64,000 bases of DNA from Tetracladium setigerum (Eukaryota; Ascomycota; Leotiomycetes; Helotiales). This document shows positions 10,922 through 22,841 of this stretch, one piece after another. Location of the stretch: positions 1,426,001 to 1,490,000 of the forward strand of contig PZJY01000002.1 in assembly GCA_031472005.1 (NCBI GenBank), written 5' to 3'. The notes beneath the pieces are model-generated. The model saw only the letters and a program-made list of their open reading frames with translations. It was not told the origin of the DNA and ran no database searches. Every line of letters starts with the position of its first letter. Positions within the stretch are counted from its first letter, which is position 1. Made by a program: the position numbers and the translations under genes.

Positions 10922-13900
10922 ATGGCGACCAAATCCAAAACTGGTGGCATGCACACCGCCGGCATTTTTTCTGATATAACGGTCGATGGGCCAGAGATTG
11001 GAACGCTGGTCGTCATTGTTGACAGAGCAAAGAATCTTCCGAATCGAAAAAGCATCGGGAAGCAAGATCCTTATTGCGCGGCTCGGCTTGGCAAGGAGGC
11101 AAAGAAGACGGAAACAGATCGTCGAGGAGGACAAACTCCAAGATGGTAAGTAGCAGCTATAGATAGATGAGTGCAGAGGTCGTAGAGTTGCTAATCATGT
11201 ATTGTGTGTCGCAGGGACCAGGAATTGCGATTTACCGTTCACGACTCCCTGGACTACTATCAATTGAAGGTTTCCGTCTTCAACGACGACAAGAAAACCG
11301 ACTTGATTGGGGAGACCTGGGTCAATCTGCAAGATGTAGTCGTTCCAGGAGGAGGACAGAGTGATATCTGGCACAGTCTGAGCTGCAGGGGCAAGTACGC
11401 TGGCGAGATCCGAATTGAGATCACATACTACGACACAAGACCGAAGCAGGAGAAAGTCGTAAAGGAAGTCAAGCAGACCAATCCGAGTACCGCGGCGGAT
11501 GACGGACCAGCAGAGTCCACGAAGGGCCCAAGACAACAACAACAAAAATCACCTGTGAAGAGGAGGCCGCTGCCTTCAGACCCGGTCACTGGAGCTCCCC
11601 CACCAGCTCCCATATCAACACCAACTACCACTGTCCCAACTTCTGCTCCGGAGCAAACGGTTCCACGTGGATATTCGCAGTCAGCTCCCTTTTCTGAGAA
11701 TATTCAAGCTCCGGCTCGGGGATATTCTGCTCCCAATCCTATTCCTGCACATGTTCAGACCCCGCCACGAGGCTACCAAAGCCCCAGTTATATCCCAAAC
11801 CAGTCTCCACTTCAGAGTGTTGAGTACAATATCCCGCAGGCTCAATACCATACTCAGCCGGAGCAGAAGTATTCTCAACCAGAACCTACGTATAGTCAAC
11901 CTGAGCCCAAATACTCCCAGCCAGAACCTAAATACAACAACCAACCCGACCCGAAATACTCCCAACCGGAGCCCAGGTACAATCAGACTGAGCCATCCTA
12001 CTCTCAACCCGAGCCCAAATACAACCAAATCGAACCAAAATATTCCCAGCCGGAGCCCAAATACAACCAAATCGAACCGAAATATTCCCAACCCGAACCA
12101 AGATACTCCCAGCCAGACCCTAGATACAACCAACCCGAGAGGCAATATTCGCAACACAACTCTCACAACGATAGCAATGGCCATGGAGAGTTTGGAGCGT
12201 CCCCGAGAGCTATCACTCCCTCGCCAGGCTCCCACCCCGAGGATAGATACGGCTACGAGTCTCGTCGGAACGACTACCACAACGGCGATGGGATGAAAAG
12301 ATACGGAGACGAGGAAGAGCACGATTCGTATCAGTTCGACTCCCATCATTCGCCATATGAGCTCCCTCCCGCCGAGGAGTTTGGATCCCCCCCAAGCCCT
12401 GGGGGACCTCCACCGCCTCCGCCGGTGCACAGAAGTAGGCAAGGAGGCGCTCAAGTCAGTCCTGCTCCTCAACACCATTCCCATGAAAGCTTCGAGTCAA
12501 GAGAACGGCCGCACTATGGAGTTCCTCAACACGATGGTCATCGCCATTCCATGCCTGATTATGAAACCCCGCAATACAAGCCTTATAGATCCCCTACTCG
12601 TGATGACCATCCTCCAGTTTCGCCTCACGGTGACTATAGAGAATCACCACCTCGTCATCACTCATATGACTCAAGGTACGACCATCAGGAGTATAATTCA
12701 ATGCAACCGACCGTGGAAGACGCGCCACCTTCTCCGTCAGGACGAGATTTTGCCGCCAGTCCTTCTTACAGAGGAGCTGGTTCACGAGACCAGCAATACG
12801 ATGAACGCAGATACGATAAAGTGCCTTCTCCAGCTCCTTTGAACCTCAGTGGGAGAGGGAGCGTAAATTCAGGACACAACAGTGTTTCCACGACGCCCAG
12901 TCATCAATATTCCAATAGTTCGATGAATTATGGCTCTTCAATTTCTCAGCTTTCCTACCGGGATCGTGCCAATACCGATACAACACTCTCGTCGCGGACT
13001 TCATATAATCCGGTAAACCCGCAAGCCCAGATACCTAGAAGGCTTTCGGAGAATCCTTCTGCTTCTGACTATAACAACATGCCTCCTGTTCCTGCCAGTT
13101 TGGTGGCTGGAATGGATCCTGCCATCGCGCAGGAGATTTCGGATAGGATCTATGACGAGAAGAGGGCAAACTTCCGAAGTTCTGCAAACTCGCCTCGGGC
13201 ATACCAGGATTCGCCTCAATACCAGCAAACTAAACCCCATCCCCTCTCATTTCAAGAGCCAGTAAACCCACAATATGGATCATCTCCAGTTCCTGCGTAC
13301 GAAGATCGCCCAGGTCGTTTCGCTGCAGCCTCCACAGCTGTTGTGAAGCCAAGGGCCATCTCGCCTGATCCACGACGACCAATACGTAAGTCTGTGAGTC
13401 CTTCTCCTGGTCCGCCTCCAGGTGAGGACACGAGAAGACTTTCTGGTGTCCCTTTTGGACCTGATTCGTACAACGCTTTCAATCCTACCATCGGCAATTC
13501 GGCCTCGTCAACTTCGCTTAGTGCTAAATATGATACCAAAGAAGTTGATCCTGACGCGAAAATCATCACACATGATGGACGAGAGATAGATCCAAGTGAT
13601 CACATCCCAGAAACCAATTGGGCTCCCTTGCGTGAATCGAACGCGCCAAAGTATGCTTCTCAGCTACCTGATCGCAATTATCAGCCTCCGCCGACTTCAA
13701 CTACTCAAACTGCGTCGGGTCGTAGACCACTCCGTGTCGCTGCTCGACCACAGTCCATGGCAGCATCTTCTCCAATTTACTCGCACCAGGACCCATCCAC
13801 CCCTCCGACTGGCCGAAATCGTCTACAAAAGAAAGCGAATCGAATGTCAGCACAGCCAGCCCCGTACTCAAGCCCGTTAGCACCCATCACCCCCTACCAA

Positions 13901-14152
13901 GACAACAGCTATACGCCAAGGAGTCAAAATCGTGGAAACGATTACAGTGCTCGTGAGAACCATGCCCCTCAGTATGGAGGCAGCCCGGGCTACAGAGGAT
14001 CGACGGCACCGCCTATTCCAGCGAAAGTTCCCATCCAACACGCTGGACCGCCATCTCAACATATACCCGGCAGTGGCGATCCATGGGCTTTGTTGGAAGA
14101 AATGAAGAATATTGATTTGGGAAGTGGGCGAGCAAGGAGGCGGCAATACTAA
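10922..14152 (+). CDS. C2-domain cytokinesis protein, Inn1/Fic1-like
   Basis: Two exons, 10922-11145 and 11215-14152 (donor GTAAGT, acceptor GCAG), give 1053 aa. Residues ~22-145 form a C2 domain: GTLVVIVDRAKNLPNRKSIG, then KQDPYC, then TPRWDQELRFTVHD, LKVSVFNDDKKTDLIGETWV and GEIRIEITYYD. The rest is disordered and Pro/Ser/Tyr/Gln-rich, with a 14-copy heptad block and PxxP stretches such as GGPPPPPPVHRS. A near-N-terminal C2 followed by a long proline-rich tail is the architecture of yeast Inn1 and fission-yeast Fic1. These bind F-BAR/SH3 proteins (Hof1, Cyk3; Cdc15) and couple the actomyosin ring to septum formation. Yeast Inn1 is far shorter (~400 aa); long tails are usual in Pezizomycotina. 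The calcium-coordinating loop residues look incomplete, as in Inn1. Confidence 0.82.
11852..12148 (+). repeat. In-frame heptad tandem repeat (consensus SQPEPKY)
   Basis: Fourteen tandem 21-nt units, one carrying an extra Asn codon, encode variants of S/N-Q-P/I-E/D-P-K/R-Y. Purity is higher in the centre, where SQPEPKY and NQIEPKY alternate as a 42-nt higher-order unit, which points to recent duplication. Copy number is likely variable between strains. Confidence 0.93.
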
Positions 14153-15102
14153 GACGATAGTTTGATAGACGATTGCAATTCGTTTTCCGTATTTCGCTTT
14201 TCTGTAGTTTTAAATTTTTGATTTTTGGAATTGAAGCACACTTCTTACAGTGCATTGAGATTTGGCGATATGGAATGGATATACGACAAGGATCGTTGGC
14301 GTTGCTGAAATTTCCAAGGAAGAAAGGAAGGATTTCTTTCTTAAGAAACGTCTGGATGTGTAGAAGTATGAATAATGATACCACTATTAGTTCTTCAAAT
14401 CTTATATAGAAAATTGATTCGGTTTGCAACAACCATAATTCAGTGAGAATGAACTCGGGTTCGCAGTACTACCTCATGCATTGCCATAATCTCAACTTTT
14501 TAGTATCTACCTTCCTATTTGGATTTACGAGAGAGCTGCATTTCAATGAAGTATGATGCTTGATCGAGAATGCGGCGCAGCAGAAATGAACCATGTAGAT
14601 TCAACAACAAGTACTCATTCCTTGCTTTCTTTTGGTTTCAGTAAAGGGAGGGGTTTATTGTGGTCAAAAGTCACAGACAGTCTTTACAAGTCCAAGGATC
14701 ACTATCTGTAAATCGATGAGATATCAGGAGCTGTGTTTGGGGGATAACTTTGAATGTAGAGCATTGTGAGTGAGTGATGTTGTTATTGTGGGATTTCCAT
14801 TTGGAGATACATGTTCCTATCAAATAGCATGCCTTGGATTAAACAGCTTCGAAAAGATATAAAGCTGCTGAGTGATTTGATTGGAGATTTGTGTTTGACA
14901 CCCAACTCTCACTGCCTCGCTGACCATTACGAGATTAAAACTTAACCCGCATCACCCATCCGCAAATCCAAGATTCGATCTCGCACATGGCTTCATTCTA
15001 GCCCGAGTCAAATTCCATAGAGAACCAACTTTCAAAATCTACACAGCCGTAGAATGCGCGAAGACAAAAAAAAAACCATCTTGTTCCTGCTCCGCCAAGC
15101 GT
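14153..15102. other. Intergenic between two convergent genes
   Basis: 0.95 kb of AT-rich DNA holding two 3' UTRs. No gene or structural element is supported. Confidence 0.55.
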
Positions 15103-15568
15103 TCATGAAGAACCTTTTGGCCCAAAAACATTCTTCAACAGAAGCCTCACCGGCCCTCCTTCCTTTGCCCGTGTCTTCGGATATATCTTTTTATTGTTGA
15201 GTGTGTATTTTGCAAGCGCTCGGGCGTTCTCGAATGTTCGTGGGGTTTTGCCAATTGCAACGGCGTCAAGGAGGTCATAGATGTTCACGTAAACGGAACT
15301 CAGAGCCTGTAAATCTCCGGATTAGCAATGAGTAACCAAATTTCGAAAAGATTAACTTGATGCTGCATCAGTCGAGAAGGAAAAGGTCGGAAAGAGAACT
15401 TACCAAACGGCACTGTCGAAGGCTAGGAAGATCATAGGAGAGACCAACATCGCCGCAGAGACGTTGCCAGTTTGCTAGCTTAGTCTCCTCGCCAAAGTAG
15501 TCGGAGAACTCATTGGCGATTGTATTTTTTCTGAGATTTTTGGGATTTTTGTGCTTTGCTGGAGCCAT
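15103..15568 (-). CDS. Small conserved protein of unknown function (122 aa)
   Basis: Two exons, 15568-15404 and 15306-15103, joined in phase 0 (donor GTAAGT, acceptor TACAG). The start chosen is MAPAKHKNPKNLRKN; an upstream in-frame codon exists but MAPAKHK has the better basic N-terminus. Features are a lysine-rich start, NEFSDYFGEETKLANWQRLC, a middle DLPSLRQCR and, after the junction, SVYVNIYDLLDA, then ALAKYTLNNKKIYPK and AKEGGPVRLLLKN. The regular hydrophobic spacing suggests a compact helical fold. I recall similar short proteins in other ascomycetes without a named function, so none is given. The clean splice join and conserved look support a real gene. Confidence 0.7.
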
Positions 15569-16634
15569 TATCTTTGTTTGAGCCGAAATTTCAAGATTCA
15601 AATCTCGGTTTCCGGGATTAGCAAATCAAGATGCCGATTTGAGGAATTGCATGCGCTTGGGATGATCTTTCTTGCAGGTGAGAGATGACTTAAAATAGTG
15701 GGATCAAGACTGTTTGGAAGTTTTCATAGAGAGAAATATGGAGTAGTGATACTTTCAAGTGAAGACCTGACAAACAAACCGTTACAGACGCTCCAACGTT
15801 TGCAACGTGGTTGCCTTCTCAACAAAGCCTACAACACGGGCGTCAGAGAGGATTGCATTGAGGTCGTTTCATCCAGTCTTGAATACTAATTCAATTTCAG
15901 AAGACCTTCAGAGGCTTGCATCAAGATCTGCGAACGCCCTTACTTTTGGGCCTGGCGAATAATTTAGGGTCGTATTTCAAGTGGTTTACAAGTAAGTCAA
16001 GGGTGACGATCATCGTGCAAATAATATAACTTCTTACCAATTGCTTGACAGGATATATCCTGTAACCAGAAACGCGACGCTGATACCATTGAACATCAGC
16101 GAGGCCTATAATTCTGATTGTACCTGAAGATCTCACCCTACTCCGTCTCACAAGCACTGTCCCTTTCATGATGCCACCTAGATCTGCGATCCCGGTTCAC
16201 GAGAAGATAAAGCAGACTTCTACCTAATCATGATAAAACACATTTCCTAACCTGTCATGTTTGCACAGCTCATAACATACATCGTCAAGTTTTGTTTGGA
16301 ATAACTTTCACAAAATTTAAATTCTCACAACTACCCAACCCCGGTGGCTACAAAACGAACGACTCTAGGTAAGCTTAAAACTTTTTGTTGCACATCTATT
16401 GCCTCTGATTTGTAGTAGTTTCCGTTTCCAACCCATGAAACAAAAAAGGCTAGATTAGATCTTCATATTGACTTCTTTCTCAAATCTCAATTCCGAAAAG
16501 TTGCACCTTGGTGACCAGTTTCCTTTTCATATATGTGAAGAACCAAAAATTTACAGGTTTGCATTTTGTGCTCGCTTTTCCATCTACTTTTGCTGCTCTC
16601 AAAGTCTCGGATTCATGGTCCATGGATTTCCTTA
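15569..16634. other. Intergenic, no gene accepted
   Basis: 1.07 kb between two minus-strand genes. A short minus-strand hydrophobic peptide frame (about 16034-16096) could be the end of a tiny membrane-protein gene, but no convincing upstream exon was found. Confidence 0.45.
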
Positions 16635-17731
16635 CTAGGCCGCTTTGCCAGGCGCAGCGGCCCTATGTAGAATCTCCACCATCCCATCCACCTGGCTCAA
16701 GAACGGGAAGTGTCCCGACTTAATCTTCTCAACGGTATCCAAACCAGTTGGAACACTGACCTTCACACTCTCCCTGTCATTTTCAAACTCATCTATCAGC
16801 ATAGTTCAATTCACACACAACCCTTCATCCATCTCCGCCAGAAGCTAGCTAAATATGAGATTCGGATCAAACTCACAGCATCATATCAACATAAGCCCCT
16901 GGAACACACCTATCATCCTCACAGACCACAAAGGTGGTGGGGATATGCTTCCACGCTGCGTTGGTGGTGACGCTCCAATACACAGCCATCGATTGGGGTT
17001 TTGTCTGGGCGGCCCATTCCTCGGCGACGGAGACGGGTTGGACATCGTGGTAGAAGAATTGTAGGGCGTTGCTGGGGGAGATGGATTGGAGACCTGTCTG
17101 TGAGTTGAGAATGGGCGAGGTGATCAGTATATGATGCAGTGTGTGAGTGTGCGGGCAGTGGAAATTTGAGACTTGGGATTGGAATGGGAAGAGAAGTCAG
17201 GGAGTGAAATCGTCAGAGGGCAAAGCGTACAGATTCTTCGTAATCGATATGAGCAGGCATTTGATCTCTTGTTCCTTTCGGGACAAGGGAAGCTCCTTCG
17301 GGAATGAGGAAGGACATAATGTAAACCAATCTCATCACTCCGCCTTTAAGACCCTGTGCCTCTCGGGCCACTATGGACTGTTCTTTCAGAATCGCCTCGG
17401 AACCGGGTGAGCCGCTGTAGGAACTTTTCCACGGTTTTCATAGTCAGAATTACGTCTGGGGGTGGAAAGTGAATTCGCGGGAGGCAAGGAATGCGAGGAC
17501 GAACTGCATAACAACAACAACGTCTTTCCCCTGTTCAATCGTGTTTTGCACAGCATCTCGGATGGCGAGAACATCGGGTGTAAAATCTTCTAGTGGAGAA
17601 GATGGTGCGATGGAGGGGAGAGGGACGGTGAGGGTGGGATAGTCTTGGGCATTGAGGGCAGCGATGAGGGGATTCCAAGGTGTAGAATCGTTCAGACCGC
17701 CAGAAATGAGGATGTATGTTGGTTTCGTCAT
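16635..17731 (-). CDS. Alpha/beta-hydrolase (AB hydrolase-1/6 family)
   Basis: Four exons: 17731-17505, 17423-17231, 17097-16877 and 16773-16635. They join in phases 2, 0 and 2 and encode about 259 aa. The N-terminal strand is TKPTYILISGGLNDSTPW. The nucleophile elbow VVVVMHSYSG is assembled across the first junction, whose donor is the uncommon GTTCGT. A cap region follows (GLKGGVMRLVYIMSFLIPEG). TTFVVCEDDRCVP supplies the acid and SGHFPFLSQ the catalytic His. The trio is in canonical order, so the enzyme should be active. Relatives include plant methyl-salicylate esterases and many fungal hydrolases of unknown substrate; the substrate here cannot be assigned. No signal peptide is visible, suggesting a cytosolic protein. 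Confidence 0.88.
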
Positions 17732-18632
17732 TATGAGAGAAGGCGTTTATTTATTTCTTTGCAAAATTTATCGAGTGATGACAATTTTATCTGGGACGGG
17801 AGAGAAGTGTTTGCCTTTAAGTATACTGTCGAAGGCTGTAAACTCACGGCCTTAGGGATATTTGTGAGATTTTACGAAGAAACTAATTTTAAAGTGTGTT
17901 CATATGATTCTTTGAAATATGTTCGATGGATTGAGAAACTGATTACCCTAGAAAGGATTGGTAGGAGTGTGGAGGTAAGCCATGAAGAGGTCAGTTTTGC
18001 GAGTTGATATGCACGAGCGGGTGGCCGTCCTGCACGAGCGGTTCAACGGTTCCACCTGAAAGAAGCTTTCAAAAGGGGGTTTCAAAAACCACCTGTAACT
18101 TTATTGCGACATGCAACAAACGCGGTTGAGCGGCCGTATGACCGCATCACATGTTGAAATCCTCAAAAGGCGAGAAATAATCATTCTCGAGTTAGACTAT
18201 GCCTTCGGACTCGATGGGTGCCAAGATTGATATGCTTATTATTGAGTCGCTACTACTTCATGGTGGGAATGGGAGTAGGCAGTCGCTGGCATTTCTTTAT
18301 CGTATAGAGTGGCCAATGGAAAGGGGGTTAACTGAAGAGATGAAGCTCCTTTCTGTCGTCTTCTAACATACAGTACGTCCACATCGCATGGATTGTAACT
18401 TTCCAATCCTACTTTTCAAGGTGGATATTCTCAGAGCAGTTTGAAGTTTTCATCTTGAGAAGCGATGGAAAGAATTGAGTCATAATGAATTAATATTAAT
18501 TACAGAGCGTGTTGCAACCCCAAACGCTTTCCTTCAAACATGAGTGCACAGGAAACGGAACCACTCCTTTTGATGCACTTCACTAACTGACTACTCAGCT
18601 AATTCTTAAGTCTTGGGGCGGTCCACTGTGGT
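17732..18632. other. Intergenic with a GC-rich palindromic repeat
   Basis: 0.9 kb between two minus-strand genes. The segment at about 18005-18150 holds GC-rich motifs embedded in AT-rich DNA; it is described under its own entry. Nothing coding is supported. Confidence 0.55.
18106..18148. repeat. Copy 1 of a dispersed palindromic GC-rich repeat
   Basis: A GCGACATGCAACAAA segment is followed by a near-palindrome with arms GCGGT and ACCGC around a central CGGCCG. A matching segment occurs at 35611-35644 (GCGAC-G-TGCAACAAA followed by CGGCCG), and the near-palindrome recurs at 35408-35433. Upstream of both copies runs an AT-rich approach (GTAACTTTATT / GTAAATTTTTC), so homology extends beyond the core. 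Confidence 0.6.
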
Positions 18633-20185
18633 TTACCATCTATCTTTTTTGTAGGTGCGGAAGTCAAGGCCATTGACATTTTCAGTGGTAACCTGAAAAA
18701 TCCGGGCCGTGAAATGCTCCTTCATTCCATGGGCGCGTGATGAAAGCAACGGAGGGAGTCCTCCGGGAGGATAGCTATCACAAAGACACTCGACTACCAA
18801 CCCGGTGATAGCTTTCGCCACATTATCGAATGTGACTTTTACGTAGGGTGGTGAAGGGATTGGCCACAGCCCAGCTTGTGAGGCGCTTCTCAGAAGAGAT
18901 CCCAGCACCAGGGCGTCGCATGTCTTAGGGTCAGGTTTCGCTCCAAATAGCGTGCCGCCACTTCGCCCCTTACACTGGGGGGTGGGACTCATGTATTCGT
19001 TGATTTTTTGGCTCAAAATCAGATACAGTTCGGAGATGGCGTTGCGTCGACGAGAATTGATATCATCTTTACCATATTAGCAAGTGAATCGACAAGATAT
19101 CTGAACACCTTCGACTAAATCTCTAGCATTAAGCTCACCGAATACTGCTTGTGGCAATGGAACGTAATCCATGAATCCAGGAGGTACATCCCCTTCAATC
19201 TCCTGAATAACCACCTTTGTCAGGGAAGTAAAATCATGTCGGTATCCAAAAACCCAGAATATGCAAATCCACCGACCCAGATCAGGAATAAAACTTTTGG
19301 GAAGAGATGATTGTAGAAGACTGATCCAGTCAAAGGAATATGATTCGATGGCCTCAACCATTCGATACTTGTCGACCAAAATAGCAATCCCAGTCAAAGT
19401 TTTCAGGCTTATAACCCGCGGTACCGATCTATTGCGGCCGTGAATAATGTTTAAGAGGACGCGGAAAATTGCTGGGTCGTCGTCGGGCAGTTCCACCTTG
19501 ACGCTTCCATCGGTTTGAAGGGCGCGGCCTTCTTTGAAATTGCCGTTGAGCATGGCCTTGAAGACAGGAGATGCAAGCATCATGTGTTTTGAAGAGACAA
19601 CCATATGAATCTCAGACCCTTCTACCTTTTTGTCAACTCTCGTGCCATCTCCCTAAGACTATCACATGATGTGGGCAGCAACTCACCAACAAAGTCTGGT
19701 AATATAGGCTGTATGTATCCATCAAATTTGTTTTCGGTAGCACTTGCCGGAGGTTGAGTATTGTTTTGAGTAGTTGTGTTGGAAGCTCCCAAAATAAAAG
19801 GCGCAGGTTGCGTACTTCCCTGGGTGCCACCACCGAAAACAGCTTGGGCAGACTGGTTCGTTGCAGTGCCAAAACGGCCAAAAGGGTTTTGGGTAGGCTG
19901 GTTCGCTCCAGTAGTGGAACCAAACAACGATCTGGTAGGCAGTTCTTTTTTAACGGATTTAGGAGCATGATCTATGTGCCAGTTATAGCATGGTCAGCAA
20001 GGTACTTTCCTGGAATTTGACTGCAGTCAGGAAATACAAAGAAGCTGTGCTGTCTTTTCTAGTCTCCAGCTTGTCTTTGCTCGACAAATCGAAGCATACT
20101 AACCCGGAGCAATTGTGTCTGGAGGAACTGTCAAGACGAATACCACATCACCATCAACATCGAATACCTCTCGTATGGGTGCCAT
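18633..20185 (-). CDS. BTB/POZ-domain protein
   Basis: Four exons: 20185-20104, 19971-19687, 19621-19109 and 19066-18633, giving 437 aa. The N-terminus is MAPIREVFDVDGDVVFVL, then a Pro/Gly/Asn/Gln-rich linker (residues ~45-115), then a BTB/POZ core: GSEIHMVVSSKHMMLASPVF and LPDDDPAIFRVLLNIIHGR, with a YRMVEAIESYS helix. A Cys-containing C-terminal half continues in exon 4. The last intron is only ~42 nt and contains an in-frame stop, so reading through it would truncate the protein at 19077. Splicing keeps phase and restores the helical C-terminus. Such fungal BTB proteins are numerous and mostly uncharacterised. There is no adjoining Kelch, MATH or ankyrin domain, so a cullin-3 adaptor role is only a possibility. 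Confidence 0.82.
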
Positions 20186-21386
20186 GCTGAGGTTATCTGA
20201 AGCCGTAGGACACGTGAGAAGAGACTAAGAGCCAGCCGGATGATGATGCCGGTAGCAAAAAAGTCAAGATGCAGTTGTAATGGATTCTGTTGCCAGATGA
20301 ATGGGTCGGTATAGATGAGAGAGAGAGTGTCGTACTAGAAAGCCATGTTGGATTTGAGGCTGAGGTGGACTGAGCTGTTGTCCAGTCGCGCTAGGCCCCC
20401 TTGGCTACATATTACTGTAGGAAGGTACAGTATGCTTCAATACAAGCACGCGCGGGCATACAGTATGAAATTAATTTCCTCTTCCTCACAAGTTGTACTT
20501 GAACAATCAAAGAAGGTATGATTTTCGCACAATTCCTTCCGGCGAGACCTGCATATGTATACTGATCTGCACCACCATGTCAGCGAGAAGTACTTATTGT
20601 TGAAAGACCGGATATTAGCCACAGGAGTTACCAGATAGAAGAAATGGATAGTCATCAGCAAGTCTCCTAAGAAGGAGGTCATGATTTGATTACCGTCAAC
20701 ATAGGAAGTATACCGAAACAATGGTGTGGAGCTGGGAGTTGTCGGTGCTGATGAGCAACATTATCACGTCTGTATATCGAGGATTAGGAAAGCCCATCTT
20801 GTGGGAAGAAAGTCGTACTGACCTTGGCACACTCTTGAAAAGGTGATTGCGTTGCTTGAAAAATATGACAGTTTCATGTTTCTTGAGATATCTTTCCTGG
20901 CTTGACAGTGGATTTGGCATGAGGTCGCTGATTGCGAAGTATACCTAGATAGGTGCTGTACCTTATTCAAAGAGCGACCCACTGATACTATACCTACGCC
21001 TGTCCCCGTCTCTTAAAATAATATCAGATAGCAGAGGACAGGAGGAGCATGGGTAGCATTTAATAAAACAATATCTAGGCTTCGAGCATCTGTTGCATCG
21101 AGAGTCTTCAAGCTTCCTGCTGCAAGGTATTCATTCCATTTGGCTTTTGGAGTGCGAGACGATGTCCCATCTGCACGGCAATGATATAGAGCCCACTAGA
21201 GCAACTTCTTTGATGCCAATTCCCTGCATCGACTGTCGTTATTCTAAAAGTCAAAATGTCTGCTGGTTGAAATGCTGACAGAAGACCGGAGGATTGAGGT
21301 TGGTTGATATTTGACAACTTGTGACCGCGTTTCGTCGCGTCACCCCTCCAATCTGACGATTAGAGCGTAACGATGCGAACATAAAA
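20186..21386. other. Intergenic, divergent region
   Basis: 1.2 kb between the BTB gene (minus) and the gene at 21387 (plus), so it must carry both promoters. Frames here lack coding features. No repeats of note. Confidence 0.5.
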
Positions 21387-22518
21387 ATGCCTCCTCCACC
21401 CGTGGTAAGTCTTCACGGTCTCTGTCATCTTATATCTAACAATACGGAACTAGACACCATCTGCACATCGATTTATCGTCAAAAAAGACACAGCACCAGT
21501 ACGCCAGACGCCCTTGTCACAATCCCGTACCCCGCGGCCTAGCACCCAGCAATTCAACAGCACTCCACGCTTCACCTTTTCATCTACTCCCCGACCTGTC
21601 CCAAACACACAAGTCCCTACGCCAGGCGCTCTACGCTTCTCTACTCCTGCCTCAAAGGTACCCAAGCAACAAGATGTGATTGAGGATTTGTCTGACGACC
21701 TTCCTTACGATTTACACGAATCAATTGAGAACGATGAATACGGCATTAATGACGATGATGACCTGCCTTACAACTCTGCAGAGGAGAACGATGGATTCAG
21801 GATACAAGATGATGGACCTACACCAAAGCGTAGACGGCTTACCTCTCCCCTCCTCCTCCTAGAAGACGAAACTACCCACCATGAACACGAGCACACGAAT
21901 AATGATCACGAGCAACAGAACGACGAAGATTTCCTCTCCTCCTCTATCCCAATACTCTCCTCGCCACCAGCGCCTCAAAGACCAACCTCCTCCCACCATC
22001 ACAAATTCATATTTGCAAACTCCACACCACAACGACCTCCAGACTCCCCACAAGCAACTTTTCTCAAACCTCCTCGGTTCCTCCCACCCGACCCCTCCGA
22101 AGCCCGCATTTCTGATCCTCTCCCAGACCAGTTCTCTCCTCATCGAAAAGGACATAAATATATACCTGGTGGACTTGCCTCGGAAGTCCGAGATTGGTTA
22201 ACGAATCTTAGCTCGTCTATACCTGCTACTCGCAATAAAGATGATCCGTGGGTTGTAAGGATCATGATTGACGAGGTTAGTGGCGGTGGTAAAGCGGGGA
22301 TGACTTTGGTGAGAGGGAGACAGATGCGTGGTGGGGAGATTATGGATCATTTGGGAGCTGTGAGGGTAATCTTGGCTGGTGAGGGACTGGGGAACGGGAT
22401 GCAGAAGGGGGCGAAGGCTGAGGTTGGGAAGATTATGGGTATTAAGGGGCCAGCATGGGATGTTGTGGTTGAGGGTATGAGGTGGGGTGTTGGCGTTGAA
22501 TGGAAAGTATTGAGTTGA
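21387..22518 (+). CDS. Unidentified acidic protein with a folded C-terminal domain
   Basis: Exon 1 (21387-21404) encodes only MPPPPV; exon 2 (21454-22518) follows in phase 0, for a total of 360 aa. Residues ~1-230 are disordered: Ser/Thr/Pro-rich, then acidic (NDDDDLPYNSAEEN) and with a basic patch TPKRRR that could be a nuclear signal. The last ~130 residues look folded: YIPGGLASEVRDWLTNL, then DPWVVRIMIDEV, GMTLVRGRQM, LGAVRVILAGEG and a final WDVVVEGMRWGVGVEWKVL. Alternating short strands separated by glycine turns resemble an OB-like barrel, but this is a pattern impression only. I do not recognise the family and give no function. It converges on UTP15 with 323 bp between stops. Confidence 0.75.
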
Positions 22519-22841
22519 GAGAAAGGGATATATGAGATACCCAGATCAGCGGGGTCTAAACGAAATACCCGGTGGTGAGAAAGCATACTTGCTCCAAGCT
22601 TAAACAAACAATGAAATATGAATAAATCCACAGAAAGAGAGGCTATATTGTAGCTTTGAAAGTAGATGTTATTTATTTTGACATGTTATTTTGATTCCAA
22701 CCCTCAAACTAAGCCCAAATCTTGGGTATCAGGGCTATATCCCACATACACTTTTCATACCTCATCAAACACCAGTCTCGCCGTCCAACGCCAATGCTAT
22801 GCAAGAAAACGACAAGTATGAAACATCCACAACGAGGGATC

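Noticed and set aside
11681..12484. Minus-strand frame of 267 codons opposite the C2-protein gene
   Set aside because: It lies antisense to the heptad repeat region; its Leu/Arg/Val-rich, repetitive translation simply mirrors the repeat. No domain.
16034..16169. Possible tiny hydrophobic peptide gene (MFNGISVAFLVTGY... and nearby frame)
   Set aside because: A membrane-like stretch is visible but no convincing first exon or family match was found.
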